Shown here: in pieces, positions 1-7,971 of the stretch
How the letters are laid out: the number at the start of each line of letters is the position of its first letter
Numbering within the stretch: position 1 is the first letter of the stretch
Virus record (IMG/VR): IMGVR_UViG_3300028394_002328
Span: 271,036-335,035 of that record
Strand: one strand, 5' to 3'
DNA from: a virus
DNA length: 64,000 bases
Translations under genes and position numbers: made by a program
The notes under the pieces: model-generated
The model's input: only the letters and a program-made list of their open reading frames with translations
The model's database searches: none
Told to the model about the DNA's origin: nothing

Positions 1-16
1 TCAGGTTACCTTTACA

Positions 17-1054
17 TCATACCCGCGCTTTCAATGTAGCATTTACTCTACGAACACTGTGACTAATACCACAATACTGTGTACACTTTGACATGACATT
101 CCTTAAGTTATCGGTGCCATACCAAAATCTTTTCAAGTCACCGTATCTCTTTATTTTAAACCCAGGGAACTTATGTGAGAAGCATAAACGGGCAATCCCG
201 TCCATATCTACCATAATATTTCTGTCGAAGGAATTACAAATCAATTTTTCAGTACCTCGACCATTCCACCCAATAACCGCATCGTTGTTTTTGTGAACAC
301 TACGATGGTACATCTCAACTGTTTCAATCCATTCAGGATCTAAACTTAGATTATACTTTTCATTACAAGCATTTAGTATTTTAAACAACCCTTCATGATC
401 CCTAATGACATTGTTATCATAAAACTTGTCATCTCGCTGTTTGCCTTCTTTATCTAATAGTGTACCAAACATTGGTTGAAGCCAATTTAATTTTAACTTA
501 TCTGCTTTAAGGTCATTCAATACAAAGTCATAAAACTTATCTAAATCTCTGTAATTTTGCTCGCACATTATAGACATTGCGTATACAGGATTAGATTTGT
601 TTAATTCTTTTCTCGCTTGAAGTAATAGACGAATAGCATTAACAGCCATGTCAAATGATCCTACCATGCCTCTAGTTGAATCATGTACTTCAGGTATGTA
701 ACTGTTTAGTGATATAGTAATCTCAGTTGGACCTTCAACGATTAACTTTTTAGCCATTGACAAATCAGTAACCATTGTACCGTTCATCACTGATAAACAT
801 CTTAGTCCTAATTGGCGACAATATCTAGTAATTGGCCAATATCTTTCAGGATTCATTAATGCTTCACCGCCACATATTACTACTGCACCATGTGGATTTA
901 ATTCATGAAATTCCTGAATAATATTCCCGCGTTCTTCTATAGTGATATGAGTAGGTAATACAACTTCTTCCCTAGTCCAATACATGCAGGTTTTACATTT
1001 TAGATTACATTGTAAGTTAGTATCTAAGAATAGAAATTTTGGCGGGTGATTCAT
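17..1054 (-). CDS. Radical SAM protein with SPASM-like C-terminus
   Basis: Radical SAM enzyme, substrate unknown. A CxxxCxxC triad (C16, C20, C23) near the N-terminus would bind the [4Fe-4S] cluster and SAM, and a GGE motif follows at residues 62-64. The C-terminal part carries further cysteines (C273, C291, C324, C328) as in SPASM/twitch domains that bind extra clusters. At 345 aa it is complete. The start has no Shine-Dalgarno sequence; CATAAATA lies 5 bases upstream and overlaps the stop of the next gene upstream, so the message may be leaderless. SPASM enzymes often act on peptides or sugars, but nothing here fixes the substrate. Confidence 0.85.
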   Translation of the reverse strand: MNHPPKFLFLDTNLQCNLKCKTCMYWTREEVVLPTHITIEERGNIIQEFHELNPHGAVVICGGEALMNPERYWPITRYCRQLGLRCLSVMNGTMVTDLSMAKKLIVEGPTEITISLNSYIPEVHDSTRGMVGSFDMAVNAIRLLLQARKELNKSNPVYAMSIMCEQNYRDLDKFYDFVLNDLKADKLKLNWLQPMFGTLLDKEGKQRDDKFYDNNVIRDHEGLFKILNACNEKYNLSLDPEWIETVEMYHRSVHKNNDAVIGWNGRGTEKLICNSFDRNIMVDMDGIARLCFSHKFPGFKIKRYGDLKRFWYGTDNLRNVMSKCTQYCGISHSVRRVNATLKARV

Positions 1055-1059
1055 TAGTC

Positions 1060-1067
1060 TATTTATG
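1060..1067 (-). promoter_or_regulatory. Late promoter motif, leaderless type
   Basis: CATAAATA, then GACTA, then the ATG at 1054. By T4 late-promoter geometry (+1 about six bases after the motif) transcription would start on the A of ATG. No Shine-Dalgarno sequence fits between. Confidence 0.6.
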
Positions 1068-1731
1068 CAGGTTTATGCCCACTACTGTCAGCACCTGTTA
1101 ATATCCAAGATTTTTCATGTCCTATTTGTATTGTAGGATCTCCCCATATAGTATAACCTAATTTTTTTACCCTATGACAAAATCCTGTATCTTCTGATAA
1201 AAAGGTTTCTCTTTCACTATCAGAAAATACTAGAGGTTTGAACCACGGGAATGTCAATGATTCAAATACACCCTTTTGAACACCCATGAATCCCATGCCA
1301 GTTGCTAATAATTCAATTCGCTCGCCATTAACATCGACCTCATTCCTAGGCATCCAATTCATTGTGTTTTTTTCTTTACCTTCAACTGCCTGTGCGTATA
1401 TTTTATTATTATATTGAATATAAAATCCAGTTACAATTTTATGTTCGGGGTTACTAATTAATTTTTCTAAATCTTTAGGTGTCCAAACGCTATCACTATC
1501 AATCCAAACAATCCAATCGTATTTTACTTTTCCATTAAATGGCTTGAAATCTTTAGGAGGATATCCTGTTCCACCTAATAACCAATTACGGCAATTATAA
1601 ATTACAGGTGTATAAGTAGTGCTAACATTAAATGCTATACCTTCTTTGTTTAACCAAGTAACGGTATTAGTCCAACATGTCACCCACGTTCTACTAAATG
1701 ACATTCCAGGAAAACAAAATACTATATTCAT
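1063..1731 (-). CDS. Glycosyltransferase-like protein (GT-A type)
   Basis: Probable nucleotide-sugar glycosyltransferase. The sequence IVWIDSDSVW places a DxD-type metal/nucleotide-sugar motif at residues 78-80, and the C-terminal part has an acidic segment (LSEDTGFCHR) followed by a GDPTIQIGHEK stretch typical of phage GT-A-like proteins. Length is 222 aa. It lies just downstream of tRNA-Val and ends next to the radical SAM gene. No clear ribosome binding site precedes the ATG. The acceptor (DNA, virion or host glycan) cannot be told. Confidence 0.65.
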   Translation of the reverse strand: MNIVFCFPGMSFSRTWVTCWTNTVTWLNKEGIAFNVSTTYTPVIYNCRNWLLGGTGYPPKDFKPFNGKVKYDWIVWIDSDSVWTPKDLEKLISNPEHKIVTGFYIQYNNKIYAQAVEGKEKNTMNWMPRNEVDVNGERIELLATGMGFMGVQKGVFESLTFPWFKPLVFSDSERETFLSEDTGFCHRVKKLGYTIWGDPTIQIGHEKSWILTGADSSGHKPA

Positions 1732-1745
1732 AATTATTATTAATT

Positions 1746-1820
1746 TGGTGCCTCGTGACAGGGTCGAACTGCCGACATTCGCCGTGTAAAGGCGCTACTC
1801 TACCACTGAGTTAACGAGGC
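1746..1820 (-). tRNA. tRNA-Val(UAC)
   Basis: Cloverleaf on the minus strand with acceptor GCCTCGT/ACGAGGC, anticodon loop TTTACAC, T-loop TTCGACC and encoded CCA. The top of the anticodon stem has a G-A mismatch. Confidence 0.93.
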
Positions 1821-1830
1821 TTTTTTACTT

Positions 1831-1959
1831 TTAACCTTGACCTCTATATTTTTTAAAACTTCTTTTTTCTGTTTTATTTAGAGTGCTAGTCTTAACCTTT
1901 CCACCTTGACTAGTTCGTTTAACAACCGATTTTGTAGTACCCTCAGATGCCTTAGCCAT
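1831..1959 (-). CDS. Small basic protein, 42 aa
   Basis: Short Lys/Arg-rich protein beginning MAKASEGTTKS and ending KKYRGQG, preceded by a good Shine-Dalgarno sequence (AAGGATATTAT before ATG). Small basic proteins with a similar KRTS...KRYRGQG pattern are, as I recall, seen in T4-like phages of aquatic bacteria; function unknown. It sits between tRNA-Val and an acetyltransferase-like gene. Its charge would suit nucleic-acid binding, but that is inference. Confidence 0.75.
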   Translation of the reverse strand: MAKASEGTTKSVVKRTSQGGKVKTSTLNKTEKRSFKKYRGQG

Positions 1960-2018
1960 ATAATATCCTTTTTAAAAATGTACAGTATTTACTTAGAATA
2001 CAGATACAGAAAAAAATA

Positions 2019-2456
2019 TTAAGCTAGGTATTCGTAATTGACAGTTTCAGTGTTATTTCTGAAAACACTAGCTCCATTTTTTAAATGAAATCTGCGAGCC
2101 ATTTCAGTTGGTGGACTTAGTGTTACAAAACGACTAATATGAGGTTTATTGGATTTAATATAACTAACAGCATTTAAAATTAAATCTCTACCAGCACCTG
2201 GCTTATAACTCCATATAGTATAGAATATAGCCATGTTAGGATTGCTATCATGATTGAACAATTCGCTTTCTGTTGTAGGTATTTGGTCTTGATAACTAAC
2301 ACAAGTAATTGCTTTTACTATGTTATTTTCATCTTTCAATACAAAGATATCTCTATTGTTACCTATTCTTATAGAATGAGGTATATTGGGGCGAACAGGG
2401 TCCTCAGCCAATTTAGTAAACAATTCGTCTTGGTCTGATTTAATCAAGTATAACAT
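2019..2456 (-). CDS. GNAT-like acetyltransferase, putative
   Basis: The protein starts MLYLIKSDQDEL; a longer open frame exists upstream but would run through tRNA-Leu, so the internal ATG at 2456 is chosen. The segment SYKPGAGRDLIL resembles the acetyl-CoA binding loop of GNAT proteins, followed by a C-terminal part RRFHLKNGASVFR that fits the last strand/helix of that fold. Length is 145 aa. AATAAATA lies 5 bases before ATG with no Shine-Dalgarno sequence, a leaderless arrangement. The substrate is unknown. Confidence 0.6.
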   Translation of the reverse strand: MLYLIKSDQDELFTKLAEDPVRPNIPHSIRIGNNRDIFVLKDENNIVKAITCVSYQDQIPTTESELFNHDSNPNMAIFYTIWSYKPGAGRDLILNAVSYIKSNKPHISRFVTLSPPTEMARRFHLKNGASVFRNNTETVNYEYLA

Positions 2457-2461
2457 ATTGC

Positions 2462-2469
2462 TATTTATT
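2462..2469 (-). promoter_or_regulatory. Late promoter motif, leaderless type
   Basis: AATAAATA, GCAAT, then ATG at 2456. A +1 six bases past the motif falls on the A of ATG. It lies just downstream of tRNA-Leu(UAG). Confidence 0.6.
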
Positions 2470-2494
2470 ATATGTAGATATAAAAGATATATTT

Positions 2495-2578
2495 TGGTGC
2501 CCCAGGTCGGACTCGAACCGACACGCATTTCTGCACTGGCTTCTAAGACCAGCATGGCTACCGTTACATCACCGGGGC
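2495..2578 (-). tRNA. tRNA-Leu(UAG)
   Basis: Class II tRNA with long variable arm, anticodon loop CTTAGAA on stem CTGGT/GCCAG, acceptor starting GCCCCGG, T-loop with TTCGAGT and encoded CCA. Confidence 0.93.
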
Positions 2579-2587
2579 TAATATAAT

Positions 2588-2661
2588 TGGAGCGGGTAGA
2601 GGGAATCGAACCCTCGTATGCAGCTTGGAAGGCTGCCGTTCTACCATTGAACTACACCCGC
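2588..2661 (-). tRNA. tRNA-Gly(UCC)
   Basis: Anticodon loop CTTCCAA on stem GCAGC/GCTGC, acceptor GCGGGTG, T-loop TTCGATT, encoded CCA. Confidence 0.95.
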
Positions 2662-2666
2662 ACTGT

Positions 2667-2756
2667 TGGTGGAAGCGGTGAGATTCGAACTCACGGACCC
2701 CTTTCAGGGCCTTTAGTTTTCAAGACTAACGCAATCGGCCTCTCTGCCACGCTTCC
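2667..2756 (-). tRNA. tRNA-Ser(UGA)
   Basis: Class II tRNA, acceptor GGAAGCG/CGCTTCC, anticodon loop CTTGAAA (UGA), long variable arm, encoded CCA. First gene after a 260-base structured spacer. Confidence 0.95.
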
Positions 2757-3016
2757 CTAATAAGGTGCTCTGCATCCCTCGGCGGTAATTATAGCGCATC
2801 AAGCATATGGACCTCAGAACAACAATTAGTTCTTACCACACACCATCACACACGCCCTCCACCCGCTCTCGACAGGGATCGTTATCGCATTGCCAGCGCC
2901 GGTTAGGTTAAACCGCATGTTACCATGTGAAGATATTACTCTTCAGAACCACCCGTACATATCACTGTACTTCATATCCTCTGGGTCAGAGTATCCGTTG
3001 ATTAGACGGAACGTCT
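2757..3016 (-). other. GC-rich structured spacer between two tRNA-Ser genes
   Basis: 260 bases without a convincing gene. Read on the minus strand it is richer in G+C than its surroundings and contains several short hairpins: GACG/CGTC, TCCGT/ACGGA, CTCTG/CAGAG, GAAGA/TCTTC and AAGAAC/GTTCT. The only peptide frame of note is about 10 codons (MKYSDMYGWF). It may be a processed non-coding RNA, a degraded tRNA segment, or only spacer. Confidence 0.35.
2788..2793 (-). promoter_or_regulatory. Possible -10 element before tRNA-Ser(UGA)
   Basis: A perfect TATAAT on the minus strand about 32 bases before tRNA-Ser(UGA). No good -35 element sits 16-18 bases upstream, so this is weak. Confidence 0.25.
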
Positions 3017-3104
3017 TGGCGGAGAGTATAGGATTCGAACCTATGCACCGATTTCTCAGCGACGGTTTAGCAAACCGTTGTATTAACCACTCTACCAACT
3101 CTCC
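3017..3104 (-). tRNA. tRNA-Ser(GCU)
   Basis: Class II tRNA, acceptor GGAGAGT/ACTCTCC, anticodon stem ACGGT/ACCGT around TTGCTAA, long variable arm, encoded CCA. Confidence 0.95.
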
Positions 3105-3109
3105 AATCT

Positions 3110-3187
3110 TGGTGCCTCCGGAGGGACTTGAACCCCCAACCAACGGCTTATGAGGCCGCTGCTACTAACCGATTGAGCTACAGAGGC
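3110..3187 (-). tRNA. tRNA-Met(CAU), elongator type (or Ile2)
   Basis: Acceptor GCCTCTG with a paired first base, so not an initiator. Anticodon loop CTCATAA. With a CAU anticodon it could be elongator Met or, if lysidine-modified, tRNA-Ile2 reading AUA; sequence alone does not decide. Confidence 0.9.
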
Positions 3188-3194
3188 ATATACT

Positions 3195-3280
3195 TGGTGC
3201 CCGGGGCCGGACTCGAACCGGCACGCCTTGTGAGCGAGAGATTTTAAGTCTCTTGTGTCTACCTATTTCACCACCCGGGC
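3195..3280 (-). tRNA. tRNA-Leu(UAA)
   Basis: Class II tRNA, acceptor GCCCGGG, anticodon loop CTTAAAA on GAGA/TCTC, variable arm, encoded CCA. First tRNA after the promoter at 3323-3351. Confidence 0.95.
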
Positions 3281-3322
3281 GTTAATTTTTAAAGAACTTC
3301 TAATTTCTCAGTGTATGTATAC

Positions 3323-3351
3323 ATTGTACACGACACCTGCATATTTGTCAA
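3323..3351 (-). promoter_or_regulatory. Sigma70-type promoter of the tRNA cluster
   Basis: TTGACA, a 17-base spacer and TACAAT on the minus strand, placed about 43 bases upstream of tRNA-Leu(UAA). This matches host sigma70 and suggests early transcription of the cluster from 3280 down. Confidence 0.8.
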
Positions 3352-3927
3352 TTATTTTAAGAGACTTTCTACCCGATCTAGAACTAGATCCCAATGCTCA
3401 GTAAACCTGTGACCACCGTTCTCCAAGATGGTTGTTGTTGCGTAAGGAAAGCCTTCTAGCATAGATTCATGGGGGATGACCTCATCATCTTTAGCGACAA
3501 ACAAACTCACCAAACTAGGGGAATAGATTTCACGGACATGTTTCCGCATACTATCTAGTTTATCTAAATGTGCTATAGAAACAAGAAATTCTTCACCAGT
3601 ATAATAGTTTTTGTTTGGTCCTAACTTCTCCTTAAGAGTCTCGCTGGGGGTAGAACTAGGATTAACTAACACAGCACAACTGTCATACAAGTGACCGAAA
3701 TAATTTGCGTAAAATGCTCCTAGACTAGTACCAACGAATACCAATTTTTCGTTTGGTTCTCGGGATTTCATAAAGTCACAGACAATACCGTCGACCAACT
3801 CACCCACTAGATCGGGGTCAAAGGGCAGATCGGGTGCGATTACCTTATCGTCACCGAACCGTTTTCTGAGAGCGGTGACCTTATCACTAGTGCCTGAACT
3901 CGCAAAACCATGTAAGTAAACTATCAT
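3352..3927 (-). CDS. YqiA/UPF0227-type esterase (alpha/beta hydrolase)
   Basis: Alpha/beta hydrolase resembling the short bacterial YqiA esterases. It opens MIVYLHGFASSG, the oxyanion-loop sequence of the family; the nucleophile serine is in FVGTSLGAFYAN (about residue 68), the acid in AKDDEVIP and the histidine in GGHRFTEH. The ATG at 3927 is chosen over a TTG four codons upstream because MIVYLHG is the family's usual start. A consensus sigma70 promoter lies 32 bases upstream and no late motif does, so early expression is likely. The substrate in infection is unknown. Confidence 0.75.
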   Translation of the reverse strand: MIVYLHGFASSGTSDKVTALRKRFGDDKVIAPDLPFDPDLVGELVDGIVCDFMKSREPNEKLVFVGTSLGAFYANYFGHLYDSCAVLVNPSSTPSETLKEKLGPNKNYYTGEEFLVSIAHLDKLDSMRKHVREIYSPSLVSLFVAKDDEVIPHESMLEGFPYATTTILENGGHRFTEHWDLVLDRVESLLK

Positions 3928-3958
3928 ATTGACGCCCAAAAGTCACTGTCTGAACTAT

Positions 3959-3987
3959 AGTATAGCAAACTATAGAATATTTGTCAA
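3959..3987 (-). promoter_or_regulatory. Sigma70-type promoter of the esterase gene
   Basis: TTGACA, 17 bases, TATACT on the minus strand. It overlaps the last codons of the next gene upstream. Confidence 0.8.
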
Positions 3988-4613
3988 ATTTTGGATACGA
4001 TATTGTCAGGAAGATGCTTTAAATCAAAGCCTAAATTAGATAATTTTTCTTTACCATTTGGACTTAATTTGACAAATCCAACTATTATCTTTTCATGCGG
4101 TTCGCCCTGAATTAATCTAGTATAATGATATCCATCAGGATTTAAATCTAATATCTTTTTACCAGTTAAAAACTCAGCATATTTATTGTCAATTGGTTTT
4201 GCGCCTGCTTTAAGCATTAATTTTTCAGCAGGTCCGCTTACTTCTGCCCATGCTCTTTTTGTTTTAATGTCATCTTTTTTGAGCATGTTATAATCTTTTA
4301 ATCCTTGTGCAGTGGCTTTATATTCACCTTCAGGATTAAGTTCTGTTTCAGTAGCACTAGCAATCATTTTAAAATTATCCGTATTAGATACTTGTTTATA
4401 AACACCTAATGCAGTTATATGATCACCACGGCGAACTACTTTCCAATAACCTAAATCATTTGCTAATTCTTCAGCACTATTAGCGCTTTTAAAGCCGCCA
4501 ATCTTTTTATAACTACGCTGAAGCATATCCCATATCTTATCCGCATACTTCATTTTTTGTTCAGGAGTATGTAGATTAAGAACCTTTTCAACTAATAATT
4601 GATGATAACGCAT
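3984..4613 (-). CDS. Conserved phage protein, GNAT-like fold possible
   Basis: 209 aa, family not recognised with certainty. The N-terminus (MRYHQLLVEKVLNL) resembles the leader of several T4-like phage proteins; the middle contains GYWKVVRRGDHITALGVYK, which could be the first strands of a GNAT domain, and then AWAEVSGPAEKLMLKAGAK. No cysteines, signal peptide or membrane segment. CATAAATA sits four bases before the ATG with no Shine-Dalgarno sequence. The gene is divergent from the paralogue pair at 4674-6469. Confidence 0.6.
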   Translation of the reverse strand: MRYHQLLVEKVLNLHTPEQKMKYADKIWDMLQRSYKKIGGFKSANSAEELANDLGYWKVVRRGDHITALGVYKQVSNTDNFKMIASATETELNPEGEYKATAQGLKDYNMLKKDDIKTKRAWAEVSGPAEKLMLKAGAKPIDNKYAEFLTGKKILDLNPDGYHYTRLIQGEPHEKIIVGFVKLSPNGKEKLSNLGFDLKHLPDNIVSKI

Positions 4614-4617
4614 CTAG

Positions 4618-4625
4618 TATTTATG
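4618..4625 (-). promoter_or_regulatory. Late promoter motif, leaderless type
   Basis: CATAAATA, CTAG, ATG at 4613. Part of a 60-base divergent promoter region shared with the gene at 4674. Confidence 0.6.
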
Positions 4626-4658
4626 CAATGCGGCAATATCATATCTACAATGGCGTTG

Positions 4659-4666
4659 TATAAATA
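4659..4666 (+). promoter_or_regulatory. Late promoter motif, leaderless type
   Basis: Perfect TATAAATA, then ACAATAT, then ATG at 4674. Predicted +1 lies two bases before the ATG. Confidence 0.65.
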
Positions 4667-4673
4667 ACAATAT

Positions 4674-5555
4674 ATGAACAATATTTATTTAGTTACGTTT
4701 CCAGGTGGCGGTGGTGGTGATTTTTTATGCTCTCAAATTTCTAAAGACATTAATTTTTATCCATTAGAATCAAGCATGAATACTGCGACTAATACATGTG
4801 AGTTAGAGAATCCATTTTTAAAATGGAATATTGACCTAAAATCTCATCATAAATTTAAGGTTTTAGAAATTTCTGATGTTATGTTAAAAGAAATAGAATT
4901 ATATTATAATGAAAAAGATTTAGTAGCACCTACTCATTTTTTCGGTAATCTTAGTGAAATTAAATTGCCTAGGCTTAAAGGAGTTCACCTATACACTAAA
5001 CAATTTTTTCCCCTTTTCTATTTGTTATATTGGATAAAAAGATTGTCTGGCCCGAAGCACTTTATAGATAAAGAGACTTTTTTAAGAAAGGTAACAGGTG
5101 CTAGTAGCTTACCCAATGATGCATATGCTAAATTCTTTAGAGATAAAATAGCAGATAATATATTGGCAAATAGAAATTTTGTATATGATTTTGAACTAAT
5201 AGCCGCAACTAGATTACTTGGTAATGCCATAGATTGCATTGAAAGGTTTTATAGATATTATTGTTTTATTTTTTCCTTTCCTAATCCTCACACCGTATCT
5301 AAAGATTGGATTCCATATAATATAGATAATCTCTATCTAGACCCAGTTAATAACTCAAAAGAATTTTGTCAACTGTTCAACATGGAAAAACCAATTAATC
5401 CCGAAATTATTGCATCATATTATTCCAAAAATTTACAGGTAATCGAAGAAACATTTGGCGAACCATATGAAGTTTTTATTCTCGGTGATTGGTTATCAAA
5501 ATTAAAAAAATGGATTGAACTTAAATGTCCAAATTCATATTCAATTAATTTTTAA
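4674..5555 (+). CDS. Paralogous protein A with Gly-rich N-terminal loop
   Basis: 293 aa, first of two tandem paralogues. It opens with a hydrophobic strand and a glycine-rich loop (FPGGGGGDFLCSQI), which looks like a nucleotide or PAPS phosphate-binding loop as in sulfotransferase-like proteins, though this is not proven. The C-terminal 80 residues (WIPYNIDNLYLDP..., ...YEVFILGDWLSKL) are nearly identical to the copy downstream, while the middle diverges. It is expressed from a leaderless-type late promoter. I cannot assign a reaction. Confidence 0.65.
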   Translation: MNNIYLVTFPGGGGGDFLCSQISKDINFYPLESSMNTATNTCELENPFLKWNIDLKSHHKFKVLEISDVMLKEIELYYNEKDLVAPTHFFGNLSEIKLPRLKGVHLYTKQFFPLFYLLYWIKRLSGPKHFIDKETFLRKVTGASSLPNDAYAKFFRDKIADNILANRNFVYDFELIAATRLLGNAIDCIERFYRYYCFIFSFPNPHTVSKDWIPYNIDNLYLDPVNNSKEFCQLFNMEKPINPEIIASYYSKNLQVIEETFGEPYEVFILGDWLSKLKKWIELKCPNSYSINF

Positions 5556-5572
5556 TTTTTATAGGAAAATCA

Positions 5573-6469
5573 ATGAACAATATCTATTTACTTGCATTTA
5601 ATGGCGGATCAGGAGGAGATTTTTTATGCTCTCAAATCTCTAAAGATAGTGATTTTTATCCATTAGAATATAAAATTAATCCTATTACCAATACCTATGA
5701 TTTAGAAAATCCATTTGCAAAATGGAATTTAAATACAAAAAACCAATTCATGCAAGATTTACTAGTTACTACCGACAATACATTAGAAAATATAGATTTA
5801 CATTATAATGAAAAAAATTTAGTAGCACCTATTCATTTTTTTAGTTATTTTAATCAAGCGCATTTAGATACAATATATAGATTACCTAGACTTAAGATAA
5901 TTAGAGTATATAGTAATCAATTAACTCCCCTTTTTTATTTATTACTATGGATAAAAAGATGGGTTCTCATACAAGAGTGTGAAAATAAAGAGATTTTTAT
6001 TAGAGAACAAATTTCAACGTATACCTCTAAATTCGATATAGCTGCTAGAAATAAAATACTTGATAGCATATTTGCTAATAGAAATTATTATTATTCATTT
6101 GAAATTTTAGCCATGTCAAATTTATTTAATAATTCCACGGATTTTGTTAAGAATTTTTTTTTAAAAAAATATAATTATTATAATACCTTCGTTCAAAATA
6201 ACACTGGTAAATGGATTCCATATAATATAGATAATCTCTACTTAGACCCAGTTAATAACTCAGAAGAATTTTGTCAACTTTTAAATATGGAAAAACCAAT
6301 CGATCCCGAAATTATTTCAAACTACTACTTTAGAAATTTACAGGTAATCGAAGAAACATTTGGCGAACCATATGAAGTTTTTATTCTAGGTGATTGGTTA
6401 TCAAAATTAACAGAATGGGTACAAATTCAGTGCCCAAATGCATATTCAGTCGATTTTAAAATTTTGTAA
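5573..6469 (+). CDS. Paralogous protein B with Gly-rich N-terminal loop
   Basis: 298 aa, tandem paralogue of the gene at 4674. Same opening (MNNIYLLAFNGGSGGDFL) and same C-terminal block (EETFGEPYEVFILGDWLS). Unlike copy A it has a Shine-Dalgarno sequence (TAGGAAAATCA before ATG), as expected for a second gene in an operon. The final 24 bases overlap the 3' end of the convergent Bug gene. Function unknown; a sulfotransferase-like nucleotide-binding role is a guess from the N-terminal loop. Confidence 0.65.
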   Translation: MNNIYLLAFNGGSGGDFLCSQISKDSDFYPLEYKINPITNTYDLENPFAKWNLNTKNQFMQDLLVTTDNTLENIDLHYNEKNLVAPIHFFSYFNQAHLDTIYRLPRLKIIRVYSNQLTPLFYLLLWIKRWVLIQECENKEIFIREQISTYTSKFDIAARNKILDSIFANRNYYYSFEILAMSNLFNNSTDFVKNFFLKKYNYYNTFVQNNTGKWIPYNIDNLYLDPVNNSEEFCQLLNMEKPIDPEIISNYYFRNLQVIEETFGEPYEVFILGDWLSKLTEWVQIQCPNAYSVDFKIL

Positions 6470-7414
6470 TATAGGAACCCATTGTTCTCTTAGTTGAGTC
6501 ATACTATTTTTAAAACCAGCAGGTGTTAATTCTCTTTCTTCTATAAACATATAATTTTGATCAAAAAACTTTTTGGCTTCAACAGATCGTATTGTACGAG
6601 AAAAGTTTCCCACATACCATTTAACTATGTCCTGATCAGTGCCTTTGGGCAATATGATACCCCAAGCTGCATATACATTCATTCCCGGCACCCATCGATT
6701 CATCAACGGAGCATCAATTCCTACTAAAGGTTTTTCTCCGCATATACTAATGAATTTAATTTTTCCACTAGATAACAATGTAGCGGCTACCGCAGTAGGG
6801 ACAATACCAAACTCAACATGACCTCCGGCAACGTCTTGTGCGGCTTGAGCAGGGCCTTTATATCCCACAGTCTTTACTAATTCACTAACTTTGACCTTTG
6901 TGGACATATATTCAAATGCTAATTTATGAGCACCGCTACCAGCAGCAAAAGTAATAGGTTTGTCAGTATTTTTAATTCTTTCTAATAATTCAGGCACACT
7001 ATTAACGGTGCTACCACTATAAGCAATAATAGCTAGCGGGCTTTTAGCAATAGTAACTACATATTCAAAATCATCTAATGTATATTTTACAGCTGGTTTA
7101 TTGAAGAATTCACTAGTGACCCAAATTCCTTGATGACTAGGCACATAGATATTATAGCCATCTGCGGGTTTTTTGATGAATTCATTCATGGCCACTACAC
7201 CATCTGCACCTGGCTTATTTTCAATAACAAAATTAATTTTAGGATTTAACTTTTCTAATATACTACTAACACCCCTAAAACTAATTTCATTACCCGACCC
7301 AGGTGCAAACCCTACAAGAACATTTATTGGTTTTGTAGGCTCCCAAGCATATGCTGATACCGACAAACAAGTTAATACAATTATTTTAACAATGTTACTA
7401 AAACATCTGACCAT
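6446..7414 (-). CDS. Bug/TctC-family periplasmic substrate-binding protein
   Basis: 322 aa extracytoplasmic solute receptor of the tripartite tricarboxylate transporter (Bug) family, very common in Burkholderiales. A signal peptide ends around SVSAYA. The family signatures are present: INVLVGFAPGSGNE, the ENKPGADGVVA loop and the TFAAGSGAHK segment. Known family members bind carboxylates in the periplasm and pass them to a TctAB permease, which is not encoded here. The start overlaps the end of the upstream sulfotransferase-like gene by 34 bases. It is very unusual cargo for a phage; a second copy lies at 19368. Confidence 0.88.
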   Translation of the reverse strand: MVRCFSNIVKIIVLTCLSVSAYAWEPTKPINVLVGFAPGSGNEISFRGVSSILEKLNPKINFVIENKPGADGVVAMNEFIKKPADGYNIYVPSHQGIWVTSEFFNKPAVKYTLDDFEYVVTIAKSPLAIIAYSGSTVNSVPELLERIKNTDKPITFAAGSGAHKLAFEYMSTKVKVSELVKTVGYKGPAQAAQDVAGGHVEFGIVPTAVAATLLSSGKIKFISICGEKPLVGIDAPLMNRWVPGMNVYAAWGIILPKGTDQDIVKWYVGNFSRTIRSVEAKKFFDQNYMFIEERELTPAGFKNSMTQLREQWVPILQNFKID

Positions 7415-7971
7415 TTGTTTTTTATCTCTATAGTTTGATTAAAGTTATATTCAATCCAACTTGTTGTAAAATAATTCCAAGTTAGATTATGTTTATATGC
7501 AAATTCTAATATATGAGAATTCTGATTACTTATCTCCCCTAACATATTGGTACTATTTTTATACCAAGTGTAATCGGGATATTTAATATTAAATCCACCT
7601 GCTTCATGCCACCAAGCATAACTAGACATGTCTGGTCTATAAATTAACATTATCCAATCATTAGGAAAAAATGTTTTTACGTCATCTAAGATATATGCCC
7701 AATTATGACTTTTGATTAGCCTTGTACCATCTAAACTCGACCATGCTTGATCTATATACTCAGCATCAAGTATTGCATCGAATTCCATGTGTCGCCCAAA
7801 GTATGCACCCTTATGTCCACTAAATCCATTATGACTATATTCTCTCTCAGAGGTGCGATCACTAATATTAAATCCATCAAGACTTTCAATAGTCTGCGCT
7901 ATTCCGCTCCACCGACTTCCAGGCACACCAGTAAAAAATATTCTTTTAGGAAGTTCTATGCCATTCTGCAT
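7381..7971 (-). CDS. Sulfotransferase-like protein
   Basis: 196 aa. The N-terminal RIFFTGVPGSRWSG (residues 10-23) matches the 5'-phosphosulfate-binding loop of sulfotransferases, and WIMLIYRPDMSSYAWW resembles the 3'-phosphate-binding segment (RxDxxxS). Small sulfotransferase-like proteins occur in aquatic T4-like phages. It overlaps the methyltransferase upstream by 26 bases and the Bug gene downstream, so all three are co-transcribed from 8.5 kb. The acceptor is unknown. Confidence 0.65.
   Translation of the reverse strand: MQNGIELPKRIFFTGVPGSRWSGIAQTIESLDGFNISDRTSEREYSHNGFSGHKGAYFGRHMEFDAILDAEYIDQAWSSLDGTRLIKSHNWAYILDDVKTFFPNDWIMLIYRPDMSSYAWWHEAGGFNIKYPDYTWYKNSTNMLGEISNQNSHILEFAYKHNLTWNYFTTSWIEYNFNQTIEIKNKWSDVLVTLLK

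Noticed and set aside
2386-3153. Plus-strand ORFs across tRNA-Leu, -Ser, -Met
   Set aside because: They are translations through tRNA genes (typical GLEPPTNGL-type artefacts).
1746-3280. tRNA cluster as prophage attachment site
   Set aside because: No integrase or duplicated att core in the window; head and late genes point to a lytic T4-like phage.
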